Positions 1 through 8,320 of a stretch of 18,229 nt of DNA are shown here, piece by piece. The stretch spans positions 1 to 18,229 of the forward strand of contig JAEWEH010000132.1 of the NCBI GenBank assembly GCA_023389535.1, read 5' to 3'. The notes beneath the pieces are model-generated. The model saw only the letters and a list, made by a program, of their open reading frames with translations, searched no databases and had not been told where the DNA came from. Position 1 is the stretch's first letter; each line of letters starts with the position of its first letter. Source of the DNA: Pseudomonadota bacterium (GTDB lineage Bacteria; Pseudomonadota; Gammaproteobacteria; Burkholderiales; Burkholderiaceae_B). Position numbers and translations under genes: made by a program.

Positions 1-765
1 GTACTGGCTCGCCTGAGCCAGGTCTTCGGGGGTGTTGATATTAAAGAAAACACGGTCCCCGCCATCGAAGACGACGGCGGCGGCGCCTGCGCGCTGCTGC
101 CATTGCTGCACTTTCCGGCCACCGTCCAATAAATACCGGCGCAGGTCGCCGGCAAGGCTGACATGCGCCAGCATGCACAAGGGATGAGGCTGGCATGCCT
201 GGTCGCGGCCGGCATGGGCCGGATCCAGGACCTGCCCGGCGACGCTGCCGCGCGCACAGGCATAAGCCATCATTGCACCGGTGTCGACGACGGCTTGCGA
301 CAGACGCTGGACCATATCGGCTGGTGCGGCGCAAACATCCACCGGCATCACGAGCAGCCACGGCGTTGCCATATGCCGCAACGCGGCTTCCACGCCGGCC
401 AGCGGACCGGGACGGGCGCCTAATGCCGGGTCGTCGGCAACGACTGTTCCATATTGCGCGTAGCGGTGCTGGAAACGGTTGGCACTAATAAGAACTTGCC
501 GTACTTGTGGAGCGAGAAACTGCGAGGCGTGATGGATCAAGGGCTGGTTGTTCAACTGCAACAAGCCCTTGTCCACTACCGCGGAATCAGGAAGTTCATT
601 CGAGTCATCCTGATGGCGGCGCGCCGCAAGGGTCGGGCCCCCATCCCGGCTACGGCCGCGGCCATGCTGGAATGCGGGCGCATGAGCAGCAGCCAGCCTT
701 TGCATCCGGCTGCTTAAGCCGCCGGCCAGGATCAGGCCGGTAAGCGCATCGCGGTCTATCGCCAT
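1..765 (-). CDS. mobA: Molybdenum cofactor guanylyltransferase MobA (3' end outside window)
   Basis: MobA transfers GMP from GTP to Mo-molybdopterin to form MGD; two MGDs make the bis-MGD cofactor of formate dehydrogenase, in the cytoplasm. The frame is open from an ATG at 765 to the left edge (255 codons, no stop). The N-terminus carries the nucleotidyltransferase signature LILAGGLSSRM (about residues 11-21), then DKGLLQLNNQPL (65-76), VVADDPALGARPGPLAGVEAAL in the middle, a PVDVC segment in place of the usual PCD/PVD motif, and a typical C-terminal FFNINTPEDL near the edge. The ATG shares one base with the moaA stop (TGATG), so translation is probably coupled to moaA. Oddity: about 40 extra residues, rich in Arg, Ala and His, lie between SSRM and DKGLL, where the family has two or three. 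The family is normally about 190-210 aa; this one exceeds 255. Family assignment is firm; the effect of the insertion is unknown. Confidence 0.9.
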   Translation of the reverse strand, partial: MAIDRDALTGLILAGGLSSRMQRLAAAHAPAFQHGRGRSRDGGPTLAARRHQDDSNELPDSAVVDKGLLQLNNQPLIHHASQFLAPQVRQVLISANRFQHRYAQYGTVVADDPALGARPGPLAGVEAALRHMATPWLLVMPVDVCAAPADMVQRLSQAVVDTGAMMAYACARGSVAGQVLDPAHAGRDQACQPHPLCMLAHVSLAGDLRRYLLDGGRKVQQWQQRAGAAAVVFDGGDRVFFNINTPEDLAQASQY

Positions 766-1814
766 CAGCCGCCGATATAGCTCATTTCGATTTTCTTCTC
801 GGCGGCCGAGGTTTCGCGGCCGCGCTGTTCGGAGTAGTGGTCGCTGCGCCGCGACCAGATGCCGGCCATGCGCGCGGCAATGTCGTCGTCGCTGGCGCCT
901 GCGCGCAGGGCTGATCGCAAGTCATGCCCCTGCGAGGCGAAAAGACAGAGAAACAGCTTGCCTTCCGGCGACAGGCGGGCGCGGGTGCAATCCCCACAGA
1001 AAGGCTGTGAAACGCTGGTGATCAGGCCAATTTCGCCCGCGCCATCGGCATAGCGCCAACGCGATGCGACCTCGCCCCGGTAGGTGGCTTCGGCGGGTTC
1101 CAGCGGATAGTGTGCGCCGATGCGTTCCAGGATCTGGGCGCCAGTCAGCACTTCGGCCATGTTCCAGCCATTCGTGCTGCCAACATCCATGAATTCGATG
1201 AAACGCAGGATATGGCCTGAATGGCGGAAGTGTTCCGCCATGGGCACGATCTGGCTGTCATTCACGCCCTTGCGCACCACCATGTTGACCTTGACTGGGG
1301 CCAAACCGACACGCGCCGCCGCCTCTATGCCGTGCAGCACGGTCTGGACGCTGACACGGCTGTCGCTCATGCGTTCGAACATCGCATCGTCCAGCGCGTC
1401 CAGGCTGACAGTGACCCGGTTAAGGCCCGCGTCCTTCAGGGACTGGGCCTTCTTCGCCAGCAAGGTGCCGTTGGTGGTCAGGGTCAGTTCCAGCGCTGCG
1501 CCGTCCGGTGTACGCAGGCGCGCCAGCATCTCGACCAGTTTTTCGATGTCTTTGCGCAATAAGGGTTCGCCCCCCGTAAGCCGCAGCTTGCGCACGCCCA
1601 GTTTGGCGGCAACGCCGGCAACGCGTGTAATTTCCTCGAAACTGAGCAAGGCCGCATGCGGCATGAATTCATAATGGCTGTCGAAGATCTCGCGCGGCAT
1701 GCAATAGGTGCAGCGGAAATTGCAGCGATCCGTGACCGAAATGCGCAAATCGCGCAAAGGCCTGCGGCGCGTATCGAGCGCAGGATCGCTCGCGAGGAAA
1801 ATGACTTTGCTCAT
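765..1814 (-). CDS. moaA: GTP 3',8-cyclase MoaA
   Basis: MoaA is the radical SAM enzyme that starts molybdenum cofactor synthesis by converting GTP to 3',8-cyclo-GTP, which MoaC then turns into cyclic pyranopterin monophosphate. The protein has 349 aa. The SAM-binding [4Fe-4S] motif is C31-x3-C35-x2-C38 within [13 protein letters not shown], followed by the GGEP motif at about 81-84. The second C-terminal cluster has C273, C276 and C290 in [10 protein letters not shown], with the conserved arginines alongside. The protein ends in Gly-Gly, as MoaA should, since that tail takes part in catalysis. The start at 1814 follows a GGTGGAG purine run at 1817-1823. It lies 17 bp after fdsR and overlaps mobA by one base, so fdsR-moaA-mobA looks like one transcript devoted to the cofactor and its main user. 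No MoaC, MoaE or MoeA lies in the window. Confidence 0.96.
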   Translation of the reverse strand: MSKVIFLASDPALDTRRRPLRDLRISVTDRCNFRCTYCMPREIFDSHYEFMPHAALLSFEEITRVAGVAAKLGVRKLRLTGGEPLLRKDIEKLVEMLARLRTPDGAALELTLTTNGTLLAKKAQSLKDAGLNRVTVSLDALDDAMFERMSDSRVSVQTVLHGIEAAARVGLAPVKVNMVVRKGVNDSQIVPMAEHFRHSGHILRFIEFMDVGSTNGWNMAEVLTGAQILERIGAHYPLEPAEATYRGEVASRWRYADGAGEIGLITSVSQPFCGDCTRARLSPEGKLFLCLFASQGHDLRSALRAGASDDDIAARMAGIWSRRSDHYSEQRGRETSAAEKKIEMSYIGG

Positions 1815-1831
1815 GACTCCACCAACTATGC

Positions 1832-2965
1832 TTATGACTCAATCATATACTGCTTGCCTGAATTAAGGAGCGTATTGATCAACTGGGGCTCGAAGGCTTC
1901 CGCAAGCGTCTGAACCCGACCCAGACTGGCGGCATCGTAACCCACCAATTGGGCAATATAAGACCGGTAGGCCGGGCCGCACATCAAATCCAGCAAACGA
2001 CGCATGGACGCGGATTCCATGCTGTCGCGGTGCGCGGCAAAAAAGTAGCGTTCTCGCACCAAAGGAATAAAAGACAATCCGCAACGCCATGCCGCGGTCT
2101 CCACCCCTATTCCCACGTCCGCCATGCCGCTGCCGATGTGCGCGGCAATCGCCATATGCGTGAATTCGCTATTGTCGTACCCTTGCACCTGCGCCGTGTC
2201 GATGTTCAAACGCTTCAGCATGCATTCGACCAGATACCGAGTGCTGGAGCCGATCTGGCGGTTCACGAACCGCACGTCGGATTTGATCAGGTCTGCAATG
2301 GAGGTAATGCACTTGGGGTTGCCGGGCTTGACGAAAAGACCCGTATTACGCACGGCCAGGTGGATCAAGACGTGTTTGTCCGGGTGCAGCCAATCTGCAT
2401 AGTGTTCAAGTATGGGCTGGGCGTATTCGCCCACCGGCACCTGGAAGCCGGCCAGGTCGCATTCGCCCCGGTCCAGCGACGCCAGGGCTTCGATGGCGGT
2501 GCGATAGCGCAATTCCAGCGGTGACATGTCCATGCCGTTAGCCAACTGCAGCAGGCCTTCCACCGCAAAACCATGGCTGGCGTGCAGGCGCAGGCGTCGC
2601 TGGGCATGCGGATACAGGCGTTCAAGCTCTTCCTGCAGCTCGGATGCCATGCTTTCCAGCGTGGGTGTCAGGCGCGCATCCAGGCGCCGTTTCGCCCAGA
2701 TCAGGTGCTGGCCGAAATTGGTCAGCTTGGTGCCCTGCCGGCGTGATGTCTCGATCAACGCTGCCTCGAATTCCTGTTCAGCCTTGCGCAAGATGCCCCA
2801 GGCATGCCGGTAGGATATGCCGCAAGCCTTGCAAGCGCCCGCAATGTGTCCGTACTCGTCCACGGCCGCCAATAGGCGCAGCACCTCGCTCAAGGGCACT
2901 TGACCGCCTTCCGCCTTTTCCAGCACCCATTCGGCGCTGAGGCCGGCTTTGAATTTATAGGGCAT
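1832..2965 (-). CDS. fdsR: FdsR-type regulator: ModE-like HTH plus periplasmic-binding-protein-like domain
   Basis: This 377-aa protein has an N-terminal winged HTH of the ModE/LysR kind (about residues 25-90, including [19 protein letters not shown] and [13 protein letters not shown]), a linker, and a C-terminal substrate-binding-protein-like domain (about 125-360) with [13 protein letters not shown], a ligand-fold segment around [10 protein letters not shown], and [18 protein letters not shown]. This architecture and its position, divergent from fdsGBACD, match FdsR of Cupriavidus necator, which is reported to control the fds operon both positively and negatively. The ligand cannot be read from the sequence; formate, molybdate or tungstate are possible because the HTH resembles ModE and the C-terminal fold resembles molybdate-binding proteins. 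The start ATG at 2965 is the first in frame. It is followed at 17 bp by moaA, so the regulator probably also controls cofactor genes. The name is by homology and context; the family assignment is strong. Confidence 0.82.
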   Translation of the reverse strand: MPYKFKAGLSAEWVLEKAEGGQVPLSEVLRLLAAVDEYGHIAGACKACGISYRHAWGILRKAEQEFEAALIETSRRQGTKLTNFGQHLIWAKRRLDARLTPTLESMASELQEELERLYPHAQRRLRLHASHGFAVEGLLQLANGMDMSPLELRYRTAIEALASLDRGECDLAGFQVPVGEYAQPILEHYADWLHPDKHVLIHLAVRNTGLFVKPGNPKCITSIADLIKSDVRFVNRQIGSSTRYLVECMLKRLNIDTAQVQGYDNSEFTHMAIAAHIGSGMADVGIGVETAAWRCGLSFIPLVRERYFFAAHRDSMESASMRRLLDLMCGPAYRSYIAQLVGYDAASLGRVQTLAEAFEPQLINTLLNSGKQYMIES

Positions 2966-2983
2966 GTGTTGTTTCTTTCGATT

Positions 2984-3011
2984 TTTATATGTTTACCAAT
3001 TCCTATTGAAA
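2984..3011 (-). promoter_or_regulatory. Possible -10/-35 for fdsR-moaA-mobA
   Basis: On the minus strand TATAAA (2989-2984) is a good -10 match, with a weak -35 TTTCAA (3011-3006, 3 of 6) at 16 bp spacing. The -10 overlaps the leftmost TATATGTTTAC element, so binding there would block this promoter and give autoregulation. Inference only. Confidence 0.3.
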
Positions 3012-3113
3012 GGCCTTGGCTTATATGTCCGTCTTTTCCTATTGATGGAATACGCTATCGGCTGTAGATTAACCCAGATTCAGCGTAAACATATATGTGC
3101 ACGCTTGCATATA
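2986..3113. promoter_or_regulatory. Cluster of TATATG half-sites, candidate FdsR operators
   Basis: The intergenic region contains TATATGTTTAC at 2986-2996 and its exact reverse complement GTAAACATATA at 3085-3095, a perfect 11-bp inverted repeat separated by 88 bp. Further copies of the core are TATATGT at 3022-3028 and 3092-3098 and CATATA at 3108-3113. The copies at 3089-3098 merge into the perfect palindrome ACATATATGT. ModE sites have TATA-rich half-sites, and FdsR has a ModE-like HTH, so these are natural candidate operators for control of both divergent operons. Binding has not been shown. Confidence 0.5.
3042..3070 (+). promoter_or_regulatory. Predicted sigma70 promoter of the fds operon
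   Basis: TTGATG (3042-3047, 5 of 6 to TTGACA) is followed after 17 bp by TAGATT (3065-3070, 4 of 6 to TATAAT). A start near 3077 would leave a leader of about 80 nt. One TATATGT element (3022) lies upstream and the palindrome (3089-3098) downstream, a layout that could give both activation and repression. A weaker alternative -10 is TATAAG at 3110-3115. Confidence 0.4.
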
Positions 3114-3155
3114 AGACTGCTATGCGGGCCTCTGCTGCACCATAAGGAAAGCGTC

Positions 3156-3656
3156 ATGCACACGCCGCCAGACACCCGCGGGGACCATCCCTGCGACCCA
3201 GCCATCCTGCACGCCGCGCAGCGGGCGCTGCAGCACCATGAAAGCCAAATGGGCAATCTGCTGCCCGTGCTGCACGCCATACAAGACGACCTGGGCCATA
3301 TCCCGGACGATGCCGTGCGCATCGTCGCGCACGCACTGCAATTGTCGCGCGCGGAAGTGCACGGGGTCGTCAGCTTTTACGCGCACTTTCGCAGCAAGCC
3401 GGCGGGCGCCACCGTGCTGGAAGTCTGTCGCGCCGAATCCTGTCAGGCCATGGGCGGCGACGCCCTGGCCGATCACGCCAAGCGGCGCCTGGCTTGCGAC
3501 TTCCATGCCACCACGGCAGATGGTTCCGTCACACTGGAACCCGTCTACTGCCTGGGCCTGTGCGCACAGTCGCCGGCAATCATGATCAATGGCCGCCCCC
3601 ACGCCCGCATGACGCCGGAGAAACTGGATCGCCTGTTGCAGGCGCAGGAGGCATAA
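3156..3656 (+). CDS. fdsG: NAD-linked formate dehydrogenase gamma subunit (NuoE-like)
   Basis: FdsG is the small thioredoxin-like [2Fe-2S] subunit of the soluble formate dehydrogenase, related to NuoE of complex I; with FdsB it forms the diaphorase part that passes electrons to NAD+. The chosen 166-aa protein has the four expected cluster ligands, C91-x4-C96 (VCRAESC) and C132-x3-C136 (YCLGLC). The NuoE-type helical N-terminus includes LLPVLHAIQDDLGHIP and VHGVVSFYAHF. The frame is open further upstream to 2964, but ATG 3156 is chosen because AAGGA at 3144-3148 is correctly spaced, the protein then has the usual family length, and the upstream part reads as promoter DNA. It is the first gene of the fds operon and ends 3 bp before fdsB. 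Confidence 0.94.
   Translation: MHTPPDTRGDHPCDPAILHAAQRALQHHESQMGNLLPVLHAIQDDLGHIPDDAVRIVAHALQLSRAEVHGVVSFYAHFRSKPAGATVLEVCRAESCQAMGGDALADHAKRRLACDFHATTADGSVTLEPVYCLGLCAQSPAIMINGRPHARMTPEKLDRLLQAQEA
3646..3651 (+). promoter_or_regulatory. Shine-Dalgarno AGGAGG deciding the GTG start of fdsB
   Basis: A full AGGAGG lies inside the last codons of fdsG, 8 nt before the GTG at 3660. It supports GTG as the fdsB start and suggests that ribosomes finishing fdsG start fdsB. Confidence 0.75.
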
Positions 3657-3659
3657 GCC

Positions 3660-5240
3660 GTGATCAGGATCTTCGTACCCAAAGACACCGCCGCCATCGC
3701 GGTCGGAGCGGACGCAGTGGCCCAGGCTATTCATCATGAAGCACAGGTACGCGGCGTGGATGTGCAGGTCGTGCGCAATGGATCGCGCGGTCTGCTGTGG
3801 CTGGAAACGCTGGTAGAGGTCGAAACCCCCGCAGGCCGGGTTGCCTACGGGCCCGTGGAAGCGGCTGACGTCCCTGGCCTGTTCGATGCGGGCTGGCTGT
3901 CCGGCGCGCACCACTTCCTGTCCCATGGCCTGACCGAAGACATCCCCTACCTGAAGAAACAGGAACGCCTGACCTTTGCCCGGGTCGGCATCACCGACCC
4001 CTTGTCATTGGCCGACTACCAGGCGCATGATGGGTTCAGCGGCCTGCGCAAGGCGCTGGCCATGGAGCCTGCCGCCATTGTCGATGAAGTGGTCGAGTCC
4101 GGCCTGCGCGGTCGCGGTGGCGCCGCCTTCCCGACCGGCATCAAATGGAAAACCGTGCTGTCCGCGGGCAATGTACAGAAATACATCGTGTGCAATGCGG
4201 ACGAAGGCGACTCCGGCACGTTTTCCGACCGCATGCTGATGGAAGGCGACCCCTATGCCTTGATCGAGGGCATGGCGATCGCGGGTCTGGCAGTGGGCGC
4301 AAACTATGGATATATCTATGTCAGATCGGAATATCCTTACGCCATCGCTGCGCTGGAAGCCGCCATCGACCTGGCACGGCAAGCCGACTGGCTGGGCGGC
4401 AATATCCAGGGCAGCGGTCGCAGCTTCGATCTGGAAGTACGCCGCGCCGCGGGCGCCTATATCTGCGGCGAAGAGACTTCCCTGCTGGAAAGCCTGGAGG
4501 GCAAACGCGGCCTGGTCCGGGCCAAGCCGCCACTGCCGGCCATCCAGGGCCTGTTCGGCCAACCCACTGTCATCAACAATGTGATCTCGCTGGCCAGCGT
4601 CCCCATCATCCTGTCCCGGGGGGCCGCCTACTACCGCGATTACGGCATGGGCCGTTCGCGCGGCACGCTGCCCTTCCAGCTGGCCGGCAACCTGAAGCAT
4701 GGCGGGCTGGTGGAAAAAGCCTTCGGGTTGACTTTGCGTGAACTGCTCTACGATTTCGGCGGTGGCAGCGCCAGCGGCCGGCCTCTGCGCGCCGTGCAGG
4801 TTGGCGGGCCATTGGGCGCCTACCTGCCTGAATCGCAATGGGATGTCCCGCTGGACTACGAGGCCTATATCGGCATTTCCGCCATGTTGGGCCATGGCGG
4901 CCTGGTGGCTTTCGACGATACGGTGGACATGGCCAAGATGGCGGGCTACGCCATGGAGTTCTGTGCGATCGAATCCTGTGGCAAGTGCACACCCTGTCGG
5001 ATCGGCGCGGTGCGCGGCGTCGAAGTCATCGAAAAAATCCGCCAGAACGAAGGGCGCGAACAGCAAGTGGCGCTGCTGCGCGACCTATGCGACACCATGC
5101 TGGCAGGCTCGCTATGCGCGCTGGGCGGCATGACGCCCTACCCTGTGCTGTCCGCGCTGGACCACTTCCCCCAGGACTTCGGCCTGGTGGGGCAGGCTAA
5201 CGCTGACAAGCAATCGGCTGCAAACGCGCCCATCGTCTAA
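3660..5240 (+). CDS. fdsB: NAD-linked formate dehydrogenase beta subunit (NuoF-like)
   Basis: FdsB holds FMN, the NADH site and one [4Fe-4S] cluster; it takes electrons from FdsA and reduces NAD+. The 526-aa protein begins with a NuoE-like thioredoxin fold (about 1-100), as other FdsB/HoxF-type subunits do. It continues with the NuoF FMN/NADH domain, showing GRGGAAFPTG (about 151-160), CNADEGDSGTF (178-188) and GAYICGEETSLLESLEG (265-281). The C-terminal cluster domain has ESCGKCTPCRIG (about 438-449) plus a fourth cysteine in the LCALGG segment near 486. The start is GTG. It sits 3 bp after fdsG and 11 bp before fdsA. All expected cofactor residues are visible and the length is normal. Confidence 0.96.
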   Translation: MIRIFVPKDTAAIAVGADAVAQAIHHEAQVRGVDVQVVRNGSRGLLWLETLVEVETPAGRVAYGPVEAADVPGLFDAGWLSGAHHFLSHGLTEDIPYLKKQERLTFARVGITDPLSLADYQAHDGFSGLRKALAMEPAAIVDEVVESGLRGRGGAAFPTGIKWKTVLSAGNVQKYIVCNADEGDSGTFSDRMLMEGDPYALIEGMAIAGLAVGANYGYIYVRSEYPYAIAALEAAIDLARQADWLGGNIQGSGRSFDLEVRRAAGAYICGEETSLLESLEGKRGLVRAKPPLPAIQGLFGQPTVINNVISLASVPIILSRGAAYYRDYGMGRSRGTLPFQLAGNLKHGGLVEKAFGLTLRELLYDFGGGSASGRPLRAVQVGGPLGAYLPESQWDVPLDYEAYIGISAMLGHGGLVAFDDTVDMAKMAGYAMEFCAIESCGKCTPCRIGAVRGVEVIEKIRQNEGREQQVALLRDLCDTMLAGSLCALGGMTPYPVLSALDHFPQDFGLVGQANADKQSAANAPIV

Positions 5241-5251
5241 GGAAGATCATC

Positions 5252-8200
5252 ATGCTCGAAACCATCATCAAGCGCGAACGGGATTTCGGCACGCCCCCTT
5301 CGGACAGCACTGAACTCGTCCGCATCACCATAGACGGCACCGAATTCGACATCCCCGCCGGCACCTCAGTGATGCGTGCAGCCGCCGAAGCCGGCATCAA
5401 CATCCCCAAACTGTGCGCTTCGGACAACCTGGAAGCATTCGGATCATGCCGACTGTGCCTGGTGCAGATCGAAGGCCGGCGCGGCTATCCGGCGTCTTGC
5501 ACGACGCCCGTGGAAGCCGGCATGGTGGTCTGGACAGAAACCCCCAAGCTGCATGAATTGCGCCGCAACGTCATGGAGCTTTATATCTCGGATCACCCGC
5601 TGGACTGCCTGACTTGCCCGGCCAACGGCGACTGCGAATTGCAGGACATGGCCGGCGTGGTGGGCTTGCGCAACGTGCGCTATGGCTTTGACGGCGCCAA
5701 CCACCTGGCGGATAAAACCGACGATTCCAATCCCTATTTTTCCTACGACCCGTCCAAATGCATTGTGTGCAGCCGCTGTGTGCGAGCCTGCGACGAAGTG
5801 CAGGGCACCTTCGCCTTGACCATCACTGGGCGCGGTTTTGATTCGCGCGTCACCGCCGGGCAGAACGACAGCTTCCTGGACAGCGATTGCGTGTCCTGCG
5901 GGGCCTGCGTGCAGGCCTGTCCGACCTCCACCCTGATGGAAAAGACCGTCATCGAGCAAGGCCAGGCCGAACACTCGGTCATCACCACCTGCGCCTATTG
6001 CGGCGTGGGGTGCGCCTTCAAGGCGGAAATGAAGGGCCAGGAAGTCGTGCGCATGGTGCCCTGGAAGGATGGGCAGGCCAACCGCGGCCATTCCTGTGTG
6101 AAGGGCCGCTTCGCCTGGGGCTATGCCACCCATGAAGACCGCATCCTGAAGCCGATGATACGCGGCGATATTTCGCAGCCCTGGCGCGAAGTCAGCTGGG
6201 AAGAAGCCATCGACTACGCCGCGTCTGAAATCAAGCGCATACAAGCCAAGTACGGGCGCGACTCGGTGGGCGGGATTACCTCGTCGCGCTGCACCAACGA
6301 GGAAACCTACCTGGTTCAGAAACTGGTGCGGGCCGCTTTCGGTACGAATAATGTCGATACCTGCGCCCGCGTCTGCCACTCGCCCACCGGCTACGGCTTG
6401 AAAACCACGCTAGGCGAATCGGCCGGCACACAGACGTTTGACTCCGTCATGCATACCGATGTGGTCATCGTCATGGGGGCCAACCCCAGCGCCGCCCACC
6501 CGGTCTTCGCCTCGCGCCTGAAACGCCGCTTGCGCCAGGGCGCCAAGCTCATCGTCATTGACCCGCGCCAGATCGAACTGGTCGATGCACCGCACATCAG
6601 GGCGGACTATCATCTGCCCGTCCGGCCCGGCACCAATACCGCGCTGTTGACCGCCATGGCGCACGTCATCGCCACCGAAGGCCTGATCGATGAAGCCTTC
6701 GTCGCGGAGCGCTGCGAAACGACCGCCTTCGAGCAATGGCGCGACTTCGTCTGCCGGCCGGAAAACTCCCCCGAAGCCACCCAAAGCGAAACCGGCGTGC
6801 CTGCAGATCAATTGCGCGGCGCGGCAAGGCTGTTTGCCACGCATGGCAACGGCTCCATTTACTACGGCCTGGGCGTGACGGAGCACAGCCAGGGGTCCAC
6901 CACCGTCATGGCCATCGCCAACCTGGCCATGGCCACCGGCAACCTGGGGCGTGAAGGCGTGGGGGTGAATCCGCTGCGTGGCCAGAACAATGTGCAGGGG
7001 TCCTGCGACATGGGGTCCTTCCCGCACGAACTGCCGGGCTATCGCCACATTTCCGACGACACCGTGCGCGGCCAGTTCGAGCGGGCCTGGGGCGTCAGCC
7101 TGCAGCCCGAGCCCGGCCTGCGCATCCCCAACATGTTCGACGCCGCCCTAAGCGGCTCGTTCAAGGCCTTGTACTGCCAGGGCGAAGACATCGTGCAATC
7201 GGACCCCAACACCCAGCACGTGGCCAAGGCCTTGATGTCCATGGAATGCATCATCGTCCAGGACATCTTTCTGAACGAAACCGCCAAGTACGCCCATGTC
7301 TTTCTGCCGGGCTCGTCTTTCCTGGAAAAGGACGGCACCTTCACCAACGCAGAGCGCCGTATATCGCGTGTGCGGCAGGTCATGGCACCGCTAGCCGGCA
7401 AGGCGGACTGGGAAGCGACCTGCGATCTGTCCAACGCCCTGGGCTATCCCATGCATTACCGGCATCCCAGCGAGATCATGGACGAAATCGCCCGGCTGAC
7501 GCCGACCTTTGCGGGTGTGTCGTTCAAGAAGATCGACGAGCTGGGCGGCAGCGTGCAGTGGCCTTGCAACGAACAGGCGCCCGACGGTACGCCCATCATG
7601 CACGTGGACGAATTCGTGCGCGGCAAAGGCCGCTTCATGATCACCCAATATGTGCCCAGCGATGAACGCAGCACGCGCAAGTATCCGCTGCTGCTGACGA
7701 CGGGCCGCATCCTGTCGCAATACAACGTGGGTGCGCAGACCCGGCGTACCCCCAACGTGCTGTGGCACAACCAGGACTTGCTGGAGATCCACCCGCAGGA
7801 CGCCGAAGACCGCGGCATACGCCAGGGCGATATGGTGGAAGTGCAGAGTCGCTCCGGCGTAACGGTATTGCGGGCGGATATCACGGAAAGGGTGCAGCCG
7901 GGTGTGGTCTATACCACCTTCCACTTCCCCGAATCGGGCGCCAACGTGGTCACCACGGACTCTACGGATTGGGCTACCGACTGCCCGGAATACAAGGTGA
8001 CCGCAGTACAGGCCAGGCGCGTCACCGAGCCTTCGTCATGGCAGGCGGGATGGTCGCGCTTCAGCGATATGCAGCTTGCCTTGCTCGCGGAGCGCGAGCA
8101 CGAGCGCGAAAAAGGCGCGGACTTGGCGGCAGGCGCGGCCGGCACGTCGAATACCGCGCCGGCGCCGGGGGTAAGCACGCCGCAACCTGCCGCCGTACCA

Positions 8201-8308
8201 GTTGAAGCCGGCGCAGCGACCCAGGTGGCGGCCAACGCATTGCAAGATGCCGGGCAGGCGGATACCGGCGAAAGGCGTCCCGCGTCCGCACTCAGCGTCC
8301 AGGACTGA
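5252..8308 (+). CDS. fdsA: NAD-linked formate dehydrogenase catalytic alpha subunit
   Basis: FdsA oxidises formate to CO2 at a Mo-bis-MGD centre and passes electrons through iron-sulphur clusters to FdsG/FdsB. The N-terminal NuoG-like part shows a [2Fe-2S] domain (C55, C66, C69, C83), a His-Cys cluster (H115, C119, C122, C128), and a two-cluster ferredoxin (C170, C173, C176, C180; C213, C216, C219, C223). The molybdopterin oxidoreductase part starts with C247, C250, C254 and C282. The active site is C375-H376 in ARVCHSPTG, the cysteine form rather than selenocysteine. The C-terminal MPT-binding domain (about 810-925) contains YPLLLTTGRI. The start follows AAGGAAG at 5239-5245. At 1018 aa it is roughly 60 residues longer than the about 960-aa relatives because of an Ala/Pro/Gly-rich tail from about residue 955. 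It precedes the sulfurtransferase gene by 12 bp. Confidence 0.96.
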   Translation: MLETIIKRERDFGTPPSDSTELVRITIDGTEFDIPAGTSVMRAAAEAGINIPKLCASDNLEAFGSCRLCLVQIEGRRGYPASCTTPVEAGMVVWTETPKLHELRRNVMELYISDHPLDCLTCPANGDCELQDMAGVVGLRNVRYGFDGANHLADKTDDSNPYFSYDPSKCIVCSRCVRACDEVQGTFALTITGRGFDSRVTAGQNDSFLDSDCVSCGACVQACPTSTLMEKTVIEQGQAEHSVITTCAYCGVGCAFKAEMKGQEVVRMVPWKDGQANRGHSCVKGRFAWGYATHEDRILKPMIRGDISQPWREVSWEEAIDYAASEIKRIQAKYGRDSVGGITSSRCTNEETYLVQKLVRAAFGTNNVDTCARVCHSPTGYGLKTTLGESAGTQTFDSVMHTDVVIVMGANPSAAHPVFASRLKRRLRQGAKLIVIDPRQIELVDAPHIRADYHLPVRPGTNTALLTAMAHVIATEGLIDEAFVAERCETTAFEQWRDFVCRPENSPEATQSETGVPADQLRGAARLFATHGNGSIYYGLGVTEHSQGSTTVMAIANLAMATGNLGREGVGVNPLRGQNNVQGSCDMGSFPHELPGYRHISDDTVRGQFERAWGVSLQPEPGLRIPNMFDAALSGSFKALYCQGEDIVQSDPNTQHVAKALMSMECIIVQDIFLNETAKYAHVFLPGSSFLEKDGTFTNAERRISRVRQVMAPLAGKADWEATCDLSNALGYPMHYRHPSEIMDEIARLTPTFAGVSFKKIDELGGSVQWPCNEQAPDGTPIMHVDEFVRGKGRFMITQYVPSDERSTRKYPLLLTTGRILSQYNVGAQTRRTPNVLWHNQDLLEIHPQDAEDRGIRQGDMVEVQSRSGVTVLRADITERVQPGVVYTTFHFPESGANVVTTDSTDWATDCPEYKVTAVQARRVTEPSSWQAGWSRFSDMQLALLAEREHEREKGADLAAGAAGTSNTAPAPGVSTPQPAAVPVEAGAATQVAANALQDAGQADTGERRPASALSVQD

Positions 8309-8320
8309 AGGCTACCGCCC

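Noticed and set aside
2964..3155. Upstream in-frame extension of fdsG giving 230 aa
   Set aside because: The DNA is AT-rich promoter sequence with repeats, the extra residues do not resemble NuoE-like proteins, and ATG 3156 has a proper ribosome site and yields the usual length.
4005..5066. Long minus-strand open frame (353 aa) opposite fdsB
   Set aside because: It is antisense to a well-supported gene with all cofactor motifs. Long antisense frames are common in GC-rich codon usage, and its translation shows no recognisable domain.
5444..7048. Long minus-strand frames (311 and 212 aa) opposite fdsA
   Set aside because: Same reason: shadows of a GC-rich gene, Gly/Ala/His-rich, without motifs or ribosome sites.
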